From Sutterella sp. (lineage in GTDB: Bacteria > Pseudomonadota > Gammaproteobacteria > Burkholderiales > Burkholderiaceae_F): a DNA stretch of 37,572 nucleotides. This document shows positions 9,019 to 16,245 of this stretch, piece after piece. Both the position numbers and the translations under genes were made by a program. The stretch covers positions 1 to 37,572 of the forward strand of contig JAGBFJ010000096.1 in the NCBI GenBank assembly GCA_017936545.1. The letters run 5' to 3'. The first letter of the stretch is position 1. Each line of letters begins with the position of its first letter. The notes under the pieces were generated by a model. That model saw only the letters and a list, made by a program, of their open reading frames with translations. It did no database searches and was not told where the DNA came from.

Positions 9019-9219
9019 ATGACGATGAAGCATTTCACGGCGGCCGCGCTCATTGCCGCTGCTTTCGCGCTGGCGGGCTGCAATACTGTCGCAGGATTCG
9101 GACAGGACTTGAAGAAGGGCTCCGAACATGTGAGCGCCGCACTCGGAAAGGCCGGTGACAAAATCACGAATAAGGCTGAAAAGACATCTAAAAAGACAGC
9201 GGCTGACGACGAAAAGTGA
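9019..9219 (+). CDS. Entericidin-like small lipoprotein
   Basis: This is a 66-residue protein. MTMKHFTAAALIAAAFALAGC is a lipoprotein signal with lipobox LAGC, followed by a short amphipathic Gly/Lys-rich region (FGQDLKKGSEHVSAALGKAG) typical of the entericidin EcnA/EcnB family, and a basic tail. Entericidins are small envelope lipoproteins linked to stress and stationary-phase bacteriolysis. The start at 9019 is fixed by AAGGAGGAG at 9007-9015. An upstream in-frame ATG at 8959 would bury the signal peptide. The family is recognised from its pattern only, and no partner gene of the pair is seen here. Confidence 0.82.
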   Translation: MTMKHFTAAALIAAAFALAGCNTVAGFGQDLKKGSEHVSAALGKAGDKITNKAEKTSKKTAADDEK

Positions 9220-9228
9220 CCGCATTCG

Positions 9229-9256
9229 ACGGCAGTCCGCGGACTGCCGTTTCTTC
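9229..9256 (+). terminator. Terminator of the entericidin-like gene
   Basis: The arms ACGGCAGTCCG and CGGACTGCCGT (9229-9250) are perfectly complementary and followed by TTCTTC. The hairpin directly abuts the -35 box of the marR promoter. Confidence 0.75.
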
Positions 9257-9292
9257 TTGACAATTAGTTCGATATCGAACTAATATGCGCGC
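9257..9292 (+). promoter_or_regulatory. marR promoter with embedded palindromic operator
   Basis: A consensus -35 TTGACA (9257-9262) and -10 TAATAT (9281-9286) are separated by 18 bases. The spacer is occupied by a perfect 22-bp palindrome (9263-9284) with the core GTTCGATATCGAAC. A dimeric MarR-type repressor bound there would block RNA polymerase, so autorepression is likely. The same core recurs ahead of the cupin gene. Confidence 0.82.
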
Positions 9293-9715
9293 ATGAAGAA
9301 TACCCAAGCAGTTTTTCTGGCCGGACGTCTCAATGAGGCGGCCGATGATTTTCTCCTGGCCGAACTCCGCCGCGAAGGCGCGGAAGGGCTCGTGCCGAGT
9401 CACGGGGACATTCTGTCCGCGCTTTTCCGCGAGGACGGCTTGCCGATGTCCGCCATTGCGACCAAGACCCATCGGACGAAGTCGACGGTGTCGGCGCTCG
9501 CGGACCGGTTGGAAAAATACGGTTATCTGGAACGCCGCCGAAGCAGTGAGGATGCACGCGTCGTCGGTCTTTATCTGACGGAGAAGGGCCGGGCGCTTAA
9601 GCCCGCGTTCAGCCGGATTTCGGACCGTCTGAGCGAGCGGGTCTGTGCCGGCTTCACGTCGGAGGAAGTCCGTCTGCTGGAAAAGCTGCTTGAGAGAGCG
9701 CTTCACAATTTCTGA
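9293..9715 (+). CDS. MarR-family transcriptional regulator
   Basis: This 140-residue protein has the MarR winged-helix fold. The helix-turn-helix lies at about residues 50-80 (MSAIATKTHRTKSTVSALADRLEK) and the wing follows (YLERRRSSEDARVVGLYLTEKG), with the Asp-x-Arg motif of the family. MarR dimers usually repress their own promoter and a neighbouring gene until a small molecule binds. The palindromes at 9263-9284 and 9756-9769 fit this and point to the cupin gene as the target. The messenger probably has almost no room for a strong ribosome binding site, since only a few bases separate the -10 box from the ATG; it may be nearly leaderless. Confidence 0.9.
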   Translation: MKNTQAVFLAGRLNEAADDFLLAELRREGAEGLVPSHGDILSALFREDGLPMSAIATKTHRTKSTVSALADRLEKYGYLERRRSSEDARVVGLYLTEKGRALKPAFSRISDRLSERVCAGFTSEEVRLLEKLLERALHNF

Positions 9716-9717
9716 AG

Positions 9718-9746
9718 AAACGGCGGTTTCGGCCGCCGTTTGTTTT
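9718..9746 (+). terminator. Terminator of the marR gene
   Basis: AAACGGCGG (9718-9726) and CCGCCGTTT (9733-9741) form a perfect stem around TTTCGG, followed by TGTTTT. Confidence 0.8.
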
Positions 9747-9775
9747 GAGCATTTGGTTCGATATCGAACTATATA
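9745..9775 (+). promoter_or_regulatory. Cupin-gene promoter with second MarR-type operator
   Basis: The 14-bp palindrome GTTCGATATCGAAC (9756-9769) is identical to the core of the marR operator. Possible -35 TTGAGC (9745-9750) and -10 TATATA (9770-9775) flank it, though the 19-base spacing is long. Its position within the spacer mirrors the marR promoter. Confidence 0.72.
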
Positions 9776-9788
9776 TCAGGAGAACATC

Positions 9789-10166
9789 ATGTCCGAAAAC
9801 TATTCCAAGATTCATCTCGGCGATGCGCCGCGTGCCGAACTTCATGACGCACTCGGTCTGACGGGCGCCGAAGTCTCGGTGAACGTGCTGCCGCCGGGGG
9901 GCGGTGCGCCTTTCGTTCATGCTCACAAGCTTAACGAAGAGGTCTACGGCGTGATCGCCGGCCGCGGAGAGCTCTATATCGACGGCAGGGTGGTGCCGCT
10001 CGAGGCGGGTGACTGGTTCCGAATTGATCCGGCCGGACGCCGGGCCGTTCGTGCGGCGGTCGATTCGGCGATGACGCTCATCTGCATTCAGACGAAGGCC
10101 GGCAGTCTCGAAGGCTTTACCTTCGGCGACGGTTATCTCTGCGACGAAAAGGCGCCCTGGCACTGA
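9789..10166 (+). CDS. Small cupin-domain protein under MarR control
   Basis: This 125-residue single-domain cupin has the first cupin motif with its metal ligands (HAHKLNEEVYGVIAGRGELY, His41, His43 and Glu47 or Glu48). In the second motif the sequence is DPAGRRAVRA, where the usual metal-binding His is Arg, so metal binding may be altered. ATG at 9789 follows CAGGAGA at 9777-9783. The shared operator with marR suggests it is induced by the MarR ligand, perhaps to detoxify or sense a small molecule such as a quinone. The ligand and reaction are unknown. Confidence 0.85.
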   Translation: MSENYSKIHLGDAPRAELHDALGLTGAEVSVNVLPPGGGAPFVHAHKLNEEVYGVIAGRGELYIDGRVVPLEAGDWFRIDPAGRRAVRAAVDSAMTLICIQTKAGSLEGFTFGDGYLCDEKAPWH

Positions 10167-10211
10167 ACGGGGCGCGGTGCAGGGACCGGAGGATCTCGGA
10201 ACCGTTTGTAA

Positions 10212-10244
10212 ATGACGAGGCCGGCGGCTGCCGGCCCTTGTCAT
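10212..10244. terminator. Possible bidirectional terminator between converging genes
   Basis: GGCCGG (10219-10224) and CCGGCC (10231-10236) form a strong stem. It is extended outward by ATGAC and GTCAT. The position between converging genes suits a terminator, but there is no clear T-run. Confidence 0.4.
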
Positions 10245-10254
10245 ACGGGAATGC

Positions 10255-10842
10255 TCAGAGTCCGAACCGGGCCCGGACGGCGTCGAAGGGCAGAACGGGC
10301 GGCTGATCGGTCAGATGAGAGCCGAGCAGTTTTTCCATCCAGACCATGTTGTACCAGCGCCTGAATTTGTAGCCGCAGCGAGTGAATTCGCCGACCGTCC
10401 GATAGCCGCGGCGCTCATGAAAGGCGACGCTGGCGCGGGTGAGATAGGGATCGTCGTCGGAGAGCGGCACCGCAATGCAGGCATTGAGGTTGAGCAGGCC
10501 CTGTGCGGCGAGGATCTCTTCGAGGAGTGCGTAGAAGCGCGAGCCGAGACCGCGGCGGCGGGCGTCCGCGGCCACGTAGATGGAGAGCTCGCACGCCCAG
10601 TCGTAGGCGGCCCGGCTGTGGAACGCGCCCGCATAGGCATAGCCGATGATGCGGCCGTGTTCTTCAGCGACAAGGTACGGATACCGGCGCAGCGTCTTTT
10701 CGATGCGGCCTCGGAATTCTTCGACGGAAGGCACTTCGTATTCGAAGGTAATGGCCGTATCCGTCACATAGGGCGCGTAAATCCGAAGGAGCGCTTCGGC
10801 ATCGTCCGGCCGGGCGGCGCGAATCGTGATGTCGTCGGTCAT
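10255..10842 (-). CDS. GNAT-family N-acetyltransferase (PAT/MnaT-like)
   Basis: This 195-residue acetyltransferase is of the phosphinothricin/methionine-sulfone acetyltransferase branch. TIRAARPDDAEALLRIYAPYV opens the fold, TAITFEYEVPSVEEFRGRI is typical of PAT/MnaT, ELSIYVAADARRRGLGSRFY contains the acetyl-CoA loop R-R-G-L-G, and RRGYRTVGEFTRCGYKFRRW closes it. It probably acetylates the amino group of a small amino-acid-like substrate. I chose ATG at 10842, preceded by GAGGA and 16 bases after the stop of the amidohydrolase; a longer frame would overlap that gene. The two form an operon, which pairs an N-acyl amino acid hydrolase with an N-acetyltransferase. Confidence 0.88.
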   Translation of the reverse strand: MTDDITIRAARPDDAEALLRIYAPYVTDTAITFEYEVPSVEEFRGRIEKTLRRYPYLVAEEHGRIIGYAYAGAFHSRAAYDWACELSIYVAADARRRGLGSRFYALLEEILAAQGLLNLNACIAVPLSDDDPYLTRASVAFHERRGYRTVGEFTRCGYKFRRWYNMVWMEKLLGSHLTDQPPVLPFDAVRARFGL

Positions 10843-10858
10843 GGCTGAGCGTTCCTCG

Positions 10859-12040
10859 TCAGGAGAGCGCATGGAGGCGGTCAAGCGCCGTAAAGATCAT
10901 GAGCCCGGCCGCAATGGGAAGCGCTCGATCGTTGAAGTCGAAGGCTTCGTTGTGAAGCGGCGCCTGATGCTCGTCGTCGGCCAGACCGACGCGGATGTAG
11001 AGTCCCGGCACCTCTTCGAGCATGAAGGCGAAGTCTTCGCCGCCCATGTTGCCGGGCGTCACGAGGTCGACCTTGTCCGCGCCGAGCAGATCGCGGTACT
11101 TCGGCGCGAGCGCTTCGTACTGTTCGTGCGAATTGATGAGCACCGGATAGCGGCGGTCGTAGTCGAGCTTGATCTCGACGCCGGAAAGACGGGCGACACC
11201 TTCGCAGACTTCATTCATGCGGCGCTCGATCATGTCGCGGTCGGCGGGATGCATGGCGCGCACGGTGCCGATCAGTTCGACGTCGGACGGGATCACCGTG
11301 GGAGCGCCGGCGTTGCCGCCGTGAATCGAGCAGACGGAGAGAACGCCCGGGCGCATCGGATCCATGCTGCGCGAGACGATCGTCTGGAAGGCGCAGACGA
11401 GTTCGGAGGCGGCGACGATGGCGTCGGTCGAAATGTTGGGACGAGCACCGTGCCCGCCGCGGCCGTGAACGTTCACAGTAAAGACGTCCGCCGAGGCGCT
11501 CATGGCGCCGTCGTAGAGCGTGATCGTGCCGACGGGATGCGTCGCCGCACCGTGCCAGGCATAGACTTCCTTCGCCGGGAAGGTTTTGAAGAGGCCGGCG
11601 TCCATCATTTTGCGGGCGCCCGAGAAGCCTTCCTCGCCCGGCTGGAAGATGAGCACGACGCTGCCGGGGAAGTCGCGGTTCTGCGTGAGCCAGCGGGCGA
11701 CGGCGAGGAGTCCCGCCGTGTGGCCGTCATGGCCGCAGGCATGGTTGCGGCCGCATTCGCAGCTGCGCCATTCGGCGCCCGAGCGGTCCGGCACGGGAAG
11801 CGCGTCCATGTCGGCGCGAAGGCCGATCATGACGCCGGGGAGGCTGCCGCGGATTTCCGCGGCGAGTCCGTGTTCGGTAAAGCGTTCGATGCGGTCCGCG
11901 CCCCATTCGCGAAGCTTGGCTTCGACGAGATCCGCCGTCGCGGCGGTGTCCATTCCGATTTCGGGATGCTGATGAAGCTGACGGCGGATGGCCGTGATTT
12001 CGGCCAGATCGGCCGGTTGAAGCCGGGGAAGCTCAGGCAT
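10859..12040 (-). CDS. M20-family amidohydrolase (hippurate / N-acyl amino acid hydrolase type)
   Basis: This 393-residue zinc-dependent hydrolase is of the M20D (HipO, AmaA) group. The metal-site motifs are visible: HACGHDGHT around residues 100-108 with Cys102 and His104, QPGEEG with the catalytic Glu136/137, and a C-terminal LHNEAFDFND. The dimerisation-domain motif GRGGHGARP is also present. Such enzymes remove acyl groups from N-acyl amino acids such as hippurate or N-acetyl amino acids in the cytoplasm. GGAG precedes the ATG by six bases. It is first in an operon with the acetyltransferase at 10255. The position of the amino acid symporter gene upstream fits use of the released amino acids. 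Confidence 0.92.
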   Translation of the reverse strand: MPELPRLQPADLAEITAIRRQLHQHPEIGMDTAATADLVEAKLREWGADRIERFTEHGLAAEIRGSLPGVMIGLRADMDALPVPDRSGAEWRSCECGRNHACGHDGHTAGLLAVARWLTQNRDFPGSVVLIFQPGEEGFSGARKMMDAGLFKTFPAKEVYAWHGAATHPVGTITLYDGAMSASADVFTVNVHGRGGHGARPNISTDAIVAASELVCAFQTIVSRSMDPMRPGVLSVCSIHGGNAGAPTVIPSDVELIGTVRAMHPADRDMIERRMNEVCEGVARLSGVEIKLDYDRRYPVLINSHEQYEALAPKYRDLLGADKVDLVTPGNMGGEDFAFMLEEVPGLYIRVGLADDEHQAPLHNEAFDFNDRALPIAAGLMIFTALDRLHALS

Positions 12041-12177
12041 GAAAGGCTCCGGAAAAAGTTGCGTATCCGTTCATTATCCCGCCGCCTTAACCGGCTCGGC
12101 ATTGCGCAGAAGAAGCGTCTCTGACCGATGTCTTGCGGACTATGCAGAATGCCTTATGCTCGCCGGGACGTCCGCGA

Positions 12178-12216
12178 ACGAAAAAGCCCGCTTCGCCGGG
12201 CCGGCGAAACGGGCTT
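12178..12216 (-). terminator. Terminator of the AGCS symporter gene
   Basis: Read on the minus strand, AAGCCCG and CGGGCTT enclose a second stem TTCGCCGG/CCGGCGAA (12184-12216), and the transcript then runs into TTTTT (12179-12183). Confidence 0.85.
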
Positions 12217-12242
12217 CCTGTTCAGAAACGTCTCCGCTGAGA

Positions 12243-13766
12243 TCAGCGCTGACCGTCTTCAGGACGGCGGCGGCGCAGATGACGGCGGAACGGCATCATG
12301 CGGGTTGCCTGACGCTGATGGCGGCGGTGCGCGTGCTGAGGTTCGGGAGCGGCGTGAATGATTTCAGCTTCTTCAGAACCTGCGGCGGCGAGTTCGCCGA
12401 ACTTCGGGGTCTTGCCCGTGAGGAAGTTGCCTTCGAAGTCGTCAAGCGCCTTGCCGACGACCTTCGAGAGACCGATCAGGGCGATCACGTTCGGAATCAC
12501 CATCAGACCGTTGAAGAGGTCGGCGAGTTCCCAGACGAGGGTCACCTGCAGGAACGAGCCCAGCATGATGAAGCTCAGAACGAGCACGCGGTAGGTCGAA
12601 ACCCAGCGGCCGCCGAAGAGGTACTTGACGTTCTGTTCGGCAAAGAAGTACCAGCCGATGATCGTCGTGAAGGCGAAGAAGAGCAGACACGTGGCCACGA
12701 AGCCGTTGCCGATGGTGCCCAGACCGAGGGAGAAGGCCTTCTGCGTGAGGGAGATGCCGGTCGTCGTGCCGTCGATCGCACCCGTGCAGAGAATGACGAA
12801 GGCCGTCATGTTGAGCACGATGAAGGTGTCGAAGAAGAGGCCGACCACGGCGGCAAGACCCTGCTCGGCCGGGTGCTTCACGCGGGCGACCGCGTGGGCA
12901 TGAGGCGTCGAACCCATGCCGGCTTCGTTCGAGAAGAGACCGCGCGCCACGCCGTAGCGGATGGCTTCCTTGATGCCCGCGCCGACGACGCCGCCCGTGG
13001 CGGCAACCGGGTCGAACGCGCCGACGATGATCATTTCAAAGGCCTTGGCGATCATGTCGCAGTGACCGATGATGATCGTGAGCGAGCCGATGATGTAGAT
13101 GATCGCCATGAGCGGCACCATCTTTTCGGCAAAGGCTGCGATGCGCTTGATGCCGCCGATGAAGATGAAGCCCGCGAGCGCGAAAATGAAGATGCCCGTG
13201 AACCAGGAGGGCACGCCGAAGGCTGTCTTGAAGGCGTCGGCGATGGAGTTCGCCTGCACCATGTTGCCCACGAAGCCGAGGGCGATGATGATGGCCACGG
13301 AGAAGAAGGCGGCGAGCGACTTGCTGCCGAGACCTTCGCGGATGTAGAAGGCCGGACCGCCCGTCACGTGACCCTGAGAGTCGCGCGTGCGGTAGACCTG
13401 CGCAAGGACGGCTTCGGAGAAGATGGTCGCCATGCCGAAGAAGGCGGCGAGCCACATCCAGAAGACGGCGCCGGGGCCGCCCATGGCGATGGCCGTGGCG
13501 ACGCCTGCGAGGTTGCCGGTGCCGACCTGAGCCGCGATGGCGGTGGCCAGAGACTGGAAGGAGGACATGCCGTCCTTGCCGGCGCTCCTGCCGAAGAACT
13601 TCAGGTCGCCGAACACGTAGCGGATGGCCTGCGTGAAGCGGCGGATCTGAACGAAGCGAAGTTTGAAGGTGAAGTAGATGCCCGTTCCGACCAAAAGCGG
13701 AATCAGGCAGTAGACGCCCCAGAGCAGACTGTTGATGCTCTGGACAATTTCAGTGGCTTGATCCAC
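12243..13766 (-). CDS. Sodium:alanine/glycine symporter, AGCS family
   Basis: This 507-residue carrier has about eleven membrane segments. Family features include FTFKLRFVQIRRF after the first helix, SLATAIAAQVGTGNLAGVA, and GGPGAVFWMW followed by GMATIFSEAVLAQVYR. GLFSNEAGMGSTPHAHA is the strongly conserved AGCS motif. It imports alanine or glycine with Na+ across the inner membrane. The start is GTG at 13766, preceded by GGGAG. The last 35 residues are unusual: a His/Arg-rich cytoplasmic tail (HAHRRHQRQ, then RRHLRRRRP) that is not part of the transport core. The gene has its own terminator and long upstream region, so it is probably monocistronic. Confidence 0.93.
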   Translation of the reverse strand: MDQATEIVQSINSLLWGVYCLIPLLVGTGIYFTFKLRFVQIRRFTQAIRYVFGDLKFFGRSAGKDGMSSFQSLATAIAAQVGTGNLAGVATAIAMGGPGAVFWMWLAAFFGMATIFSEAVLAQVYRTRDSQGHVTGGPAFYIREGLGSKSLAAFFSVAIIIALGFVGNMVQANSIADAFKTAFGVPSWFTGIFIFALAGFIFIGGIKRIAAFAEKMVPLMAIIYIIGSLTIIIGHCDMIAKAFEMIIVGAFDPVAATGGVVGAGIKEAIRYGVARGLFSNEAGMGSTPHAHAVARVKHPAEQGLAAVVGLFFDTFIVLNMTAFVILCTGAIDGTTTGISLTQKAFSLGLGTIGNGFVATCLLFFAFTTIIGWYFFAEQNVKYLFGGRWVSTYRVLVLSFIMLGSFLQVTLVWELADLFNGLMVIPNVIALIGLSKVVGKALDDFEGNFLTGKTPKFGELAAAGSEEAEIIHAAPEPQHAHRRHQRQATRMMPFRRHLRRRRPEDGQR

Positions 13767-14159
13767 AGCTGAAACTCCCGATGTTCCTGTTGGTTTGCTG
13801 TCCGGACCGCTGCCGAGAGAACGGTCCGATTGTTATGTCCGTCATTTCCGGATTGCCCCGGAAGGGTGCAACTGTGCGCCCGGAAAGCGGTTTCGAGAAC
13901 CTCAGGAGGTACCCGAAATTACATTCTACGCAGAGGAAAAATGTTTGCGAAATGTTTCAATCCCGCGAATGGGTGATGGGCTTCACCCTGTCGGACGGAA
14001 GAATCCGTTCTCTCGGAGACATTTCGGCCGGAATCGCCACCAATGGAAGAGATCGCGACGGATGCGGCATTGATTGATGACTATCAGAGATATTGAGTAA
14101 TTATGAGTAGTGCGCTCAGGCTAAAATGGCCGCTCGAATTTTCTATGGGAGTACCGGCA
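13767..14159. other. Intergenic region between the AGCS gene and a small ORF
   Basis: There is no gene in these 393 bases. Several small hairpins are visible: CGGACCG/CGGTCCG at 13803-13828, GGGTGA/TCACCC at 13971-13988, and ACGGA/TCCGT at 13995-14008. A direct repeat lies at 13939-13957. The region should hold the AGCS promoter (minus strand) and one for the small ORF at 14160. A glycine riboswitch was considered and not supported. Confidence 0.4.
13939..13957. repeat. Tandem direct repeat upstream of the AGCS gene
   Basis: AAATGTTT occurs twice, separated by GCG, with a period of 11 bases, about one helical turn. It lies about 175 bases upstream of the AGCS start and could be a regulator site. 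Confidence 0.45.
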
Positions 14160-14264
14160 ATGCTGCGCAGATTCATGCGGGGCGCGATCTATCTTACCTT
14201 TGCCATGATCGCGGTCTGGCTCGGCGTCAATATCTTCGCCATGATGAAGCACTTCATCGGCTGA
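14160..14264 (+). CDS. 34-residue single-span membrane protein
   Basis: The frame begins MLRRFMRGAIYL, continues with a hydrophobic helix (about residues 9-28) and ends HFIG. A basic N-terminus followed by one membrane span is typical of small inner-membrane proteins. GGGAG at 14147-14151 is eight bases from the ATG, which is good support for translation. It lies outside any other frame except for an 11-base overlap of 3' ends with the convergent PIN gene. I know of no family. A possible AT-rich promoter precedes it around 14090-14127. It may be a small regulator or complex subunit, but nothing here shows which. Confidence 0.55.
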   Translation: MLRRFMRGAIYLTFAMIAVWLGVNIFAMMKHFIG

Positions 14265-14793
14265 TACCGCCGTCTTTCTCGGAGAGGGCCGCTTCGAACG
14301 CGGCGAATTCGTCGGGGCGGATCGTCGCGATGCCGAAGCGCTTCAGCCGGCGTCCGGCCTTCAGAACGAGCTTGTCCTTCGTGACGAGCAGCCCGGCGCC
14401 GGCCGAAACGGCGAGCACCAGAAACTTCTGATCCAGCGGATCGCGGCACCGGACGGCGAGCGTCTTTTCGGTGTCGGCCGCCACGCCTTCATCGGCGGCA
14501 TGCGTGCGGGCGCACCAGTCGGCAGCTGCGGCGAGCGCCTTCTCTTCGGAGCCGAGAAAATGCGGCCGGGAGAGCACTTCGGCCAGTTCGAGCACGGTCT
14601 CGCGGTCGCGAAGCGCCGTGATGCGGCCCGCTGTCAGTGCTTCGGCAAGCGCCACGGCCTGTTTGTCATGCCAGAAGATCAGATCCAGAACGACGTTGGT
14701 GTCGATGACGGCGGGCATGCCGCGAAGTTCGGCATCCGGCTTGCGGAGGCAGTCGGCGTCGATGCGCCGGATGAAGTCGTCGCTGAGAGGCAT
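14254..14793 (-). CDS. PIN-domain protein (COG1569-like putative toxin ribonuclease)
   Basis: This 179-residue protein has the PIN nuclease pattern. Asp31 lies in AVIDTNVVLDLIF, an acidic residue in ETVLELAEVLSRP (Glu69 or Glu72), Asp118/Asp121 in RDPLDQKFLVLA, and Asp140 in LVTKDK. These acids would hold Mg2+ for RNA cleavage. PIN proteins of this group are often annotated as toxin components, but no antitoxin-like gene is adjacent. The start is uncertain. ATG at 14793 is chosen because a longer frame to 14985 would run through the mdh terminator and is low-complexity Pro/Arg/Ser. A shorter start at 14718 is possible, and none has a clear ribosome binding site. Confidence 0.78.
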   Translation of the reverse strand: MPLSDDFIRRIDADCLRKPDAELRGMPAVIDTNVVLDLIFWHDKQAVALAEALTAGRITALRDRETVLELAEVLSRPHFLGSEEKALAAAADWCARTHAADEGVAADTEKTLAVRCRDPLDQKFLVLAVSAGAGLLVTKDKLVLKAGRRLKRFGIATIRPDEFAAFEAALSEKDGGISR

Positions 14794-14846
14794 GGCGGCA
14801 GGGATCGGGTTTGAGATATCGGGACGGGCATTGTAGCCCTCCGGAA

Positions 14847-14889
14847 AGCAGAAGCGCCGTCGTTTCGGGAGAAACGGCAGCGCTCTGCT
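14847..14889 (-). terminator. Hairpin terminating mdh
   Basis: On the minus strand an arm of about 19 bases starting AGCAGAGCGC pairs with one ending GGCGCTTCTGCT around a four-base loop. It lies 13 bases past the mdh stop. The T-run is short. Confidence 0.55.
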
Positions 14890-14902
14890 GTGAGGATGAC
14901 GG

Positions 14903-15886
14903 TCAGGCGACGAAGGAGGCGACGGCCTGACGTTCGCCGTCGAGTTCGGCAACGGTGCGTGCAAGCCGTTCCTGCGCCTCTTCATTCATGTCGAGGCCTT
15001 CGACGATGCGGTAGGCGCCGTTTTCGCAGATGCAGGGGAAGCCGCAGACCATGCCTTCGGGTACGCCGTAGGCGCCGTTCGAAGGCACTCCCATCGTCAC
15101 CCAGTGTCCCCGGCTGCCGAGCGCCCAGTCATGCATGTGGTCGATGGCGGCAGCGGCGGCCGAGGCGGCGGAGCTGGCGCCGCGGGCGGCGATGATGGCG
15201 GAGCCGCGCTTGGCGACCGTCGGAATGAAGGTGGCGTGCACCCAGTCGGGCGTCACCAGATCGAGCGCGCGTCTGCCGGCTACTTCGGCGTGGGCGAGGT
15301 CAGCGTACATCGTCGGAGAGTGATTGCCCCAGACGGCGACATGTTCGATGTCGGTGACGGGAGCGCCCGTCTTTTCGGCGAGCTGCGACACGGCGCGGTT
15401 CTGGTCGAGACGGAGCATGGCGGAGAAGCATTCCGGACGAAGGTCGGGCGCATTCTTCATGGCAATCCAGGCATTGGTGTTGCAGGGATTGCCGACGACG
15501 AGCACCTTGACGTCGCGGGAGGCGACTTCGTTGAGCACGCGGCCCTGTTCGCGGAAGATCGCCGCATTGGCTTCGAGCAGGTCGGCGCGTTCCATGCCGG
15601 GACCGCGGGGACGGGCACCAATGAGGAGCGCGTAGTCGGCGTCAAGGAAGGCGCTCTTCGGATCGTCGTAGGCGTTCATGCCGGCGAGAAGCGGGAAGGC
15701 GCAGTCGGAGAGTTCCATCATCACGCCCTTCAGTGCGCTCTGGCTCTGAGGGTTGTTTCTCTCAAGAAGATTCAGAATGACGGGCTGGTCGGGACCGAGC
15801 ATGGCGCCGGAGGCAATGCGAAAGAGAACGGCATAGCCGATCTGACCGGCGGGGCCTGTTACGGTGACGCGGACGGGTGTTTTCAT
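14903..15886 (-). CDS. mdh: Malate dehydrogenase
   Basis: This 327-residue NAD-dependent malate dehydrogenase is of the type found in beta- and gammaproteobacteria and plants' cytosol. The dinucleotide loop is [18 protein letters not shown] (residues 10-27). The mobile substrate loop carries [14 protein letters not shown] with Arg94 and Arg100, followed by VGNPCNTNA and LDQNRA (Arg164). The catalytic His189 is in [12 protein letters not shown]. It interconverts malate and oxaloacetate in the cytoplasm, serving the TCA cycle or reductive succinate formation. AAAAGGA upstream supports the ATG. It is monocistronic, flanked by its own terminator and a 359-base upstream gap. Confidence 0.96.
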   Translation of the reverse strand: MKTPVRVTVTGPAGQIGYAVLFRIASGAMLGPDQPVILNLLERNNPQSQSALKGVMMELSDCAFPLLAGMNAYDDPKSAFLDADYALLIGARPRGPGMERADLLEANAAIFREQGRVLNEVASRDVKVLVVGNPCNTNAWIAMKNAPDLRPECFSAMLRLDQNRAVSQLAEKTGAPVTDIEHVAVWGNHSPTMYADLAHAEVAGRRALDLVTPDWVHATFIPTVAKRGSAIIAARGASSAASAAAAAIDHMHDWALGSRGHWVTMGVPSNGAYGVPEGMVCGFPCICENGAYRIVEGLDMNEEAQERLARTVAELDGERQAVASFVA

Positions 15887-16245
15887 TGATTTTGTCCTTT
15901 TAAAGAGTCGGACGCCGGCGTCTTCCGCAGCTCCGGAAGGATCAGTGCCGATTGGAAGGCAGAAGAAGCGGGCGTTCGGGGTATTCTGAAAAGTGTAGCA
16001 AAGCAGAGGCCTCCCGGACCAACGCAGTTTGCCCCGATAAGGGGATCAGCGCCCGGCGGATGCTTGCCTGATTGTCCGGGACCGCGAAGCAGTTCGCCGG
16101 CGGCGCCGGGCGCCCGTTTCAGACAGTCTTTCGGCAGAAAGAGGCAGGGCGGCCGGCAATCCCGAGAAAAATTGTCGGTAAACTGTCTCCGACACAAGGG
16201 TCTGAGTCAGACCCTGCTGACATGACAGTAACGGAGGCAAATGTT
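15887..16245. other. Divergent intergenic region between mdh and the nitroreductase gene
   Basis: No gene is supported. The mdh promoter (minus strand) and nitroreductase promoter (plus strand) should both be here, but no strong -35/-10 pair stands out. A 17-base palindrome sits at 16198-16214. GGAGG at 16233-16237 is the ribosome binding site for the start at 16246. Confidence 0.4.
16198..16214. repeat. Palindrome upstream of the nitroreductase gene
   Basis: GGGTCTGA and TCAGACCC are perfectly complementary around a single G. It lies 32 bases before the nitroreductase start. It may be an operator for a dimeric regulator; there is too little loop for a good RNA hairpin. Confidence 0.5.

Noticed and set aside
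12039-13772. A 577-codon plus-strand frame opposite the AGCS symporter
   Set aside because: Its product is a Glu/Asp/His/Arg-rich shadow of the transporter on the other strand.
13767-14100. Glycine riboswitch ahead of the AGCS gene
   Set aside because: AGCS genes often have one and CTCAGG-like strings are present, but they are on the wrong strand or order and the conserved core could not be assembled.
14793-14985. Long N-terminal extension of the PIN protein
   Set aside because: The extension is Pro/Arg/Ser-rich, overlaps the mdh terminator hairpin and has no ribosome binding site.
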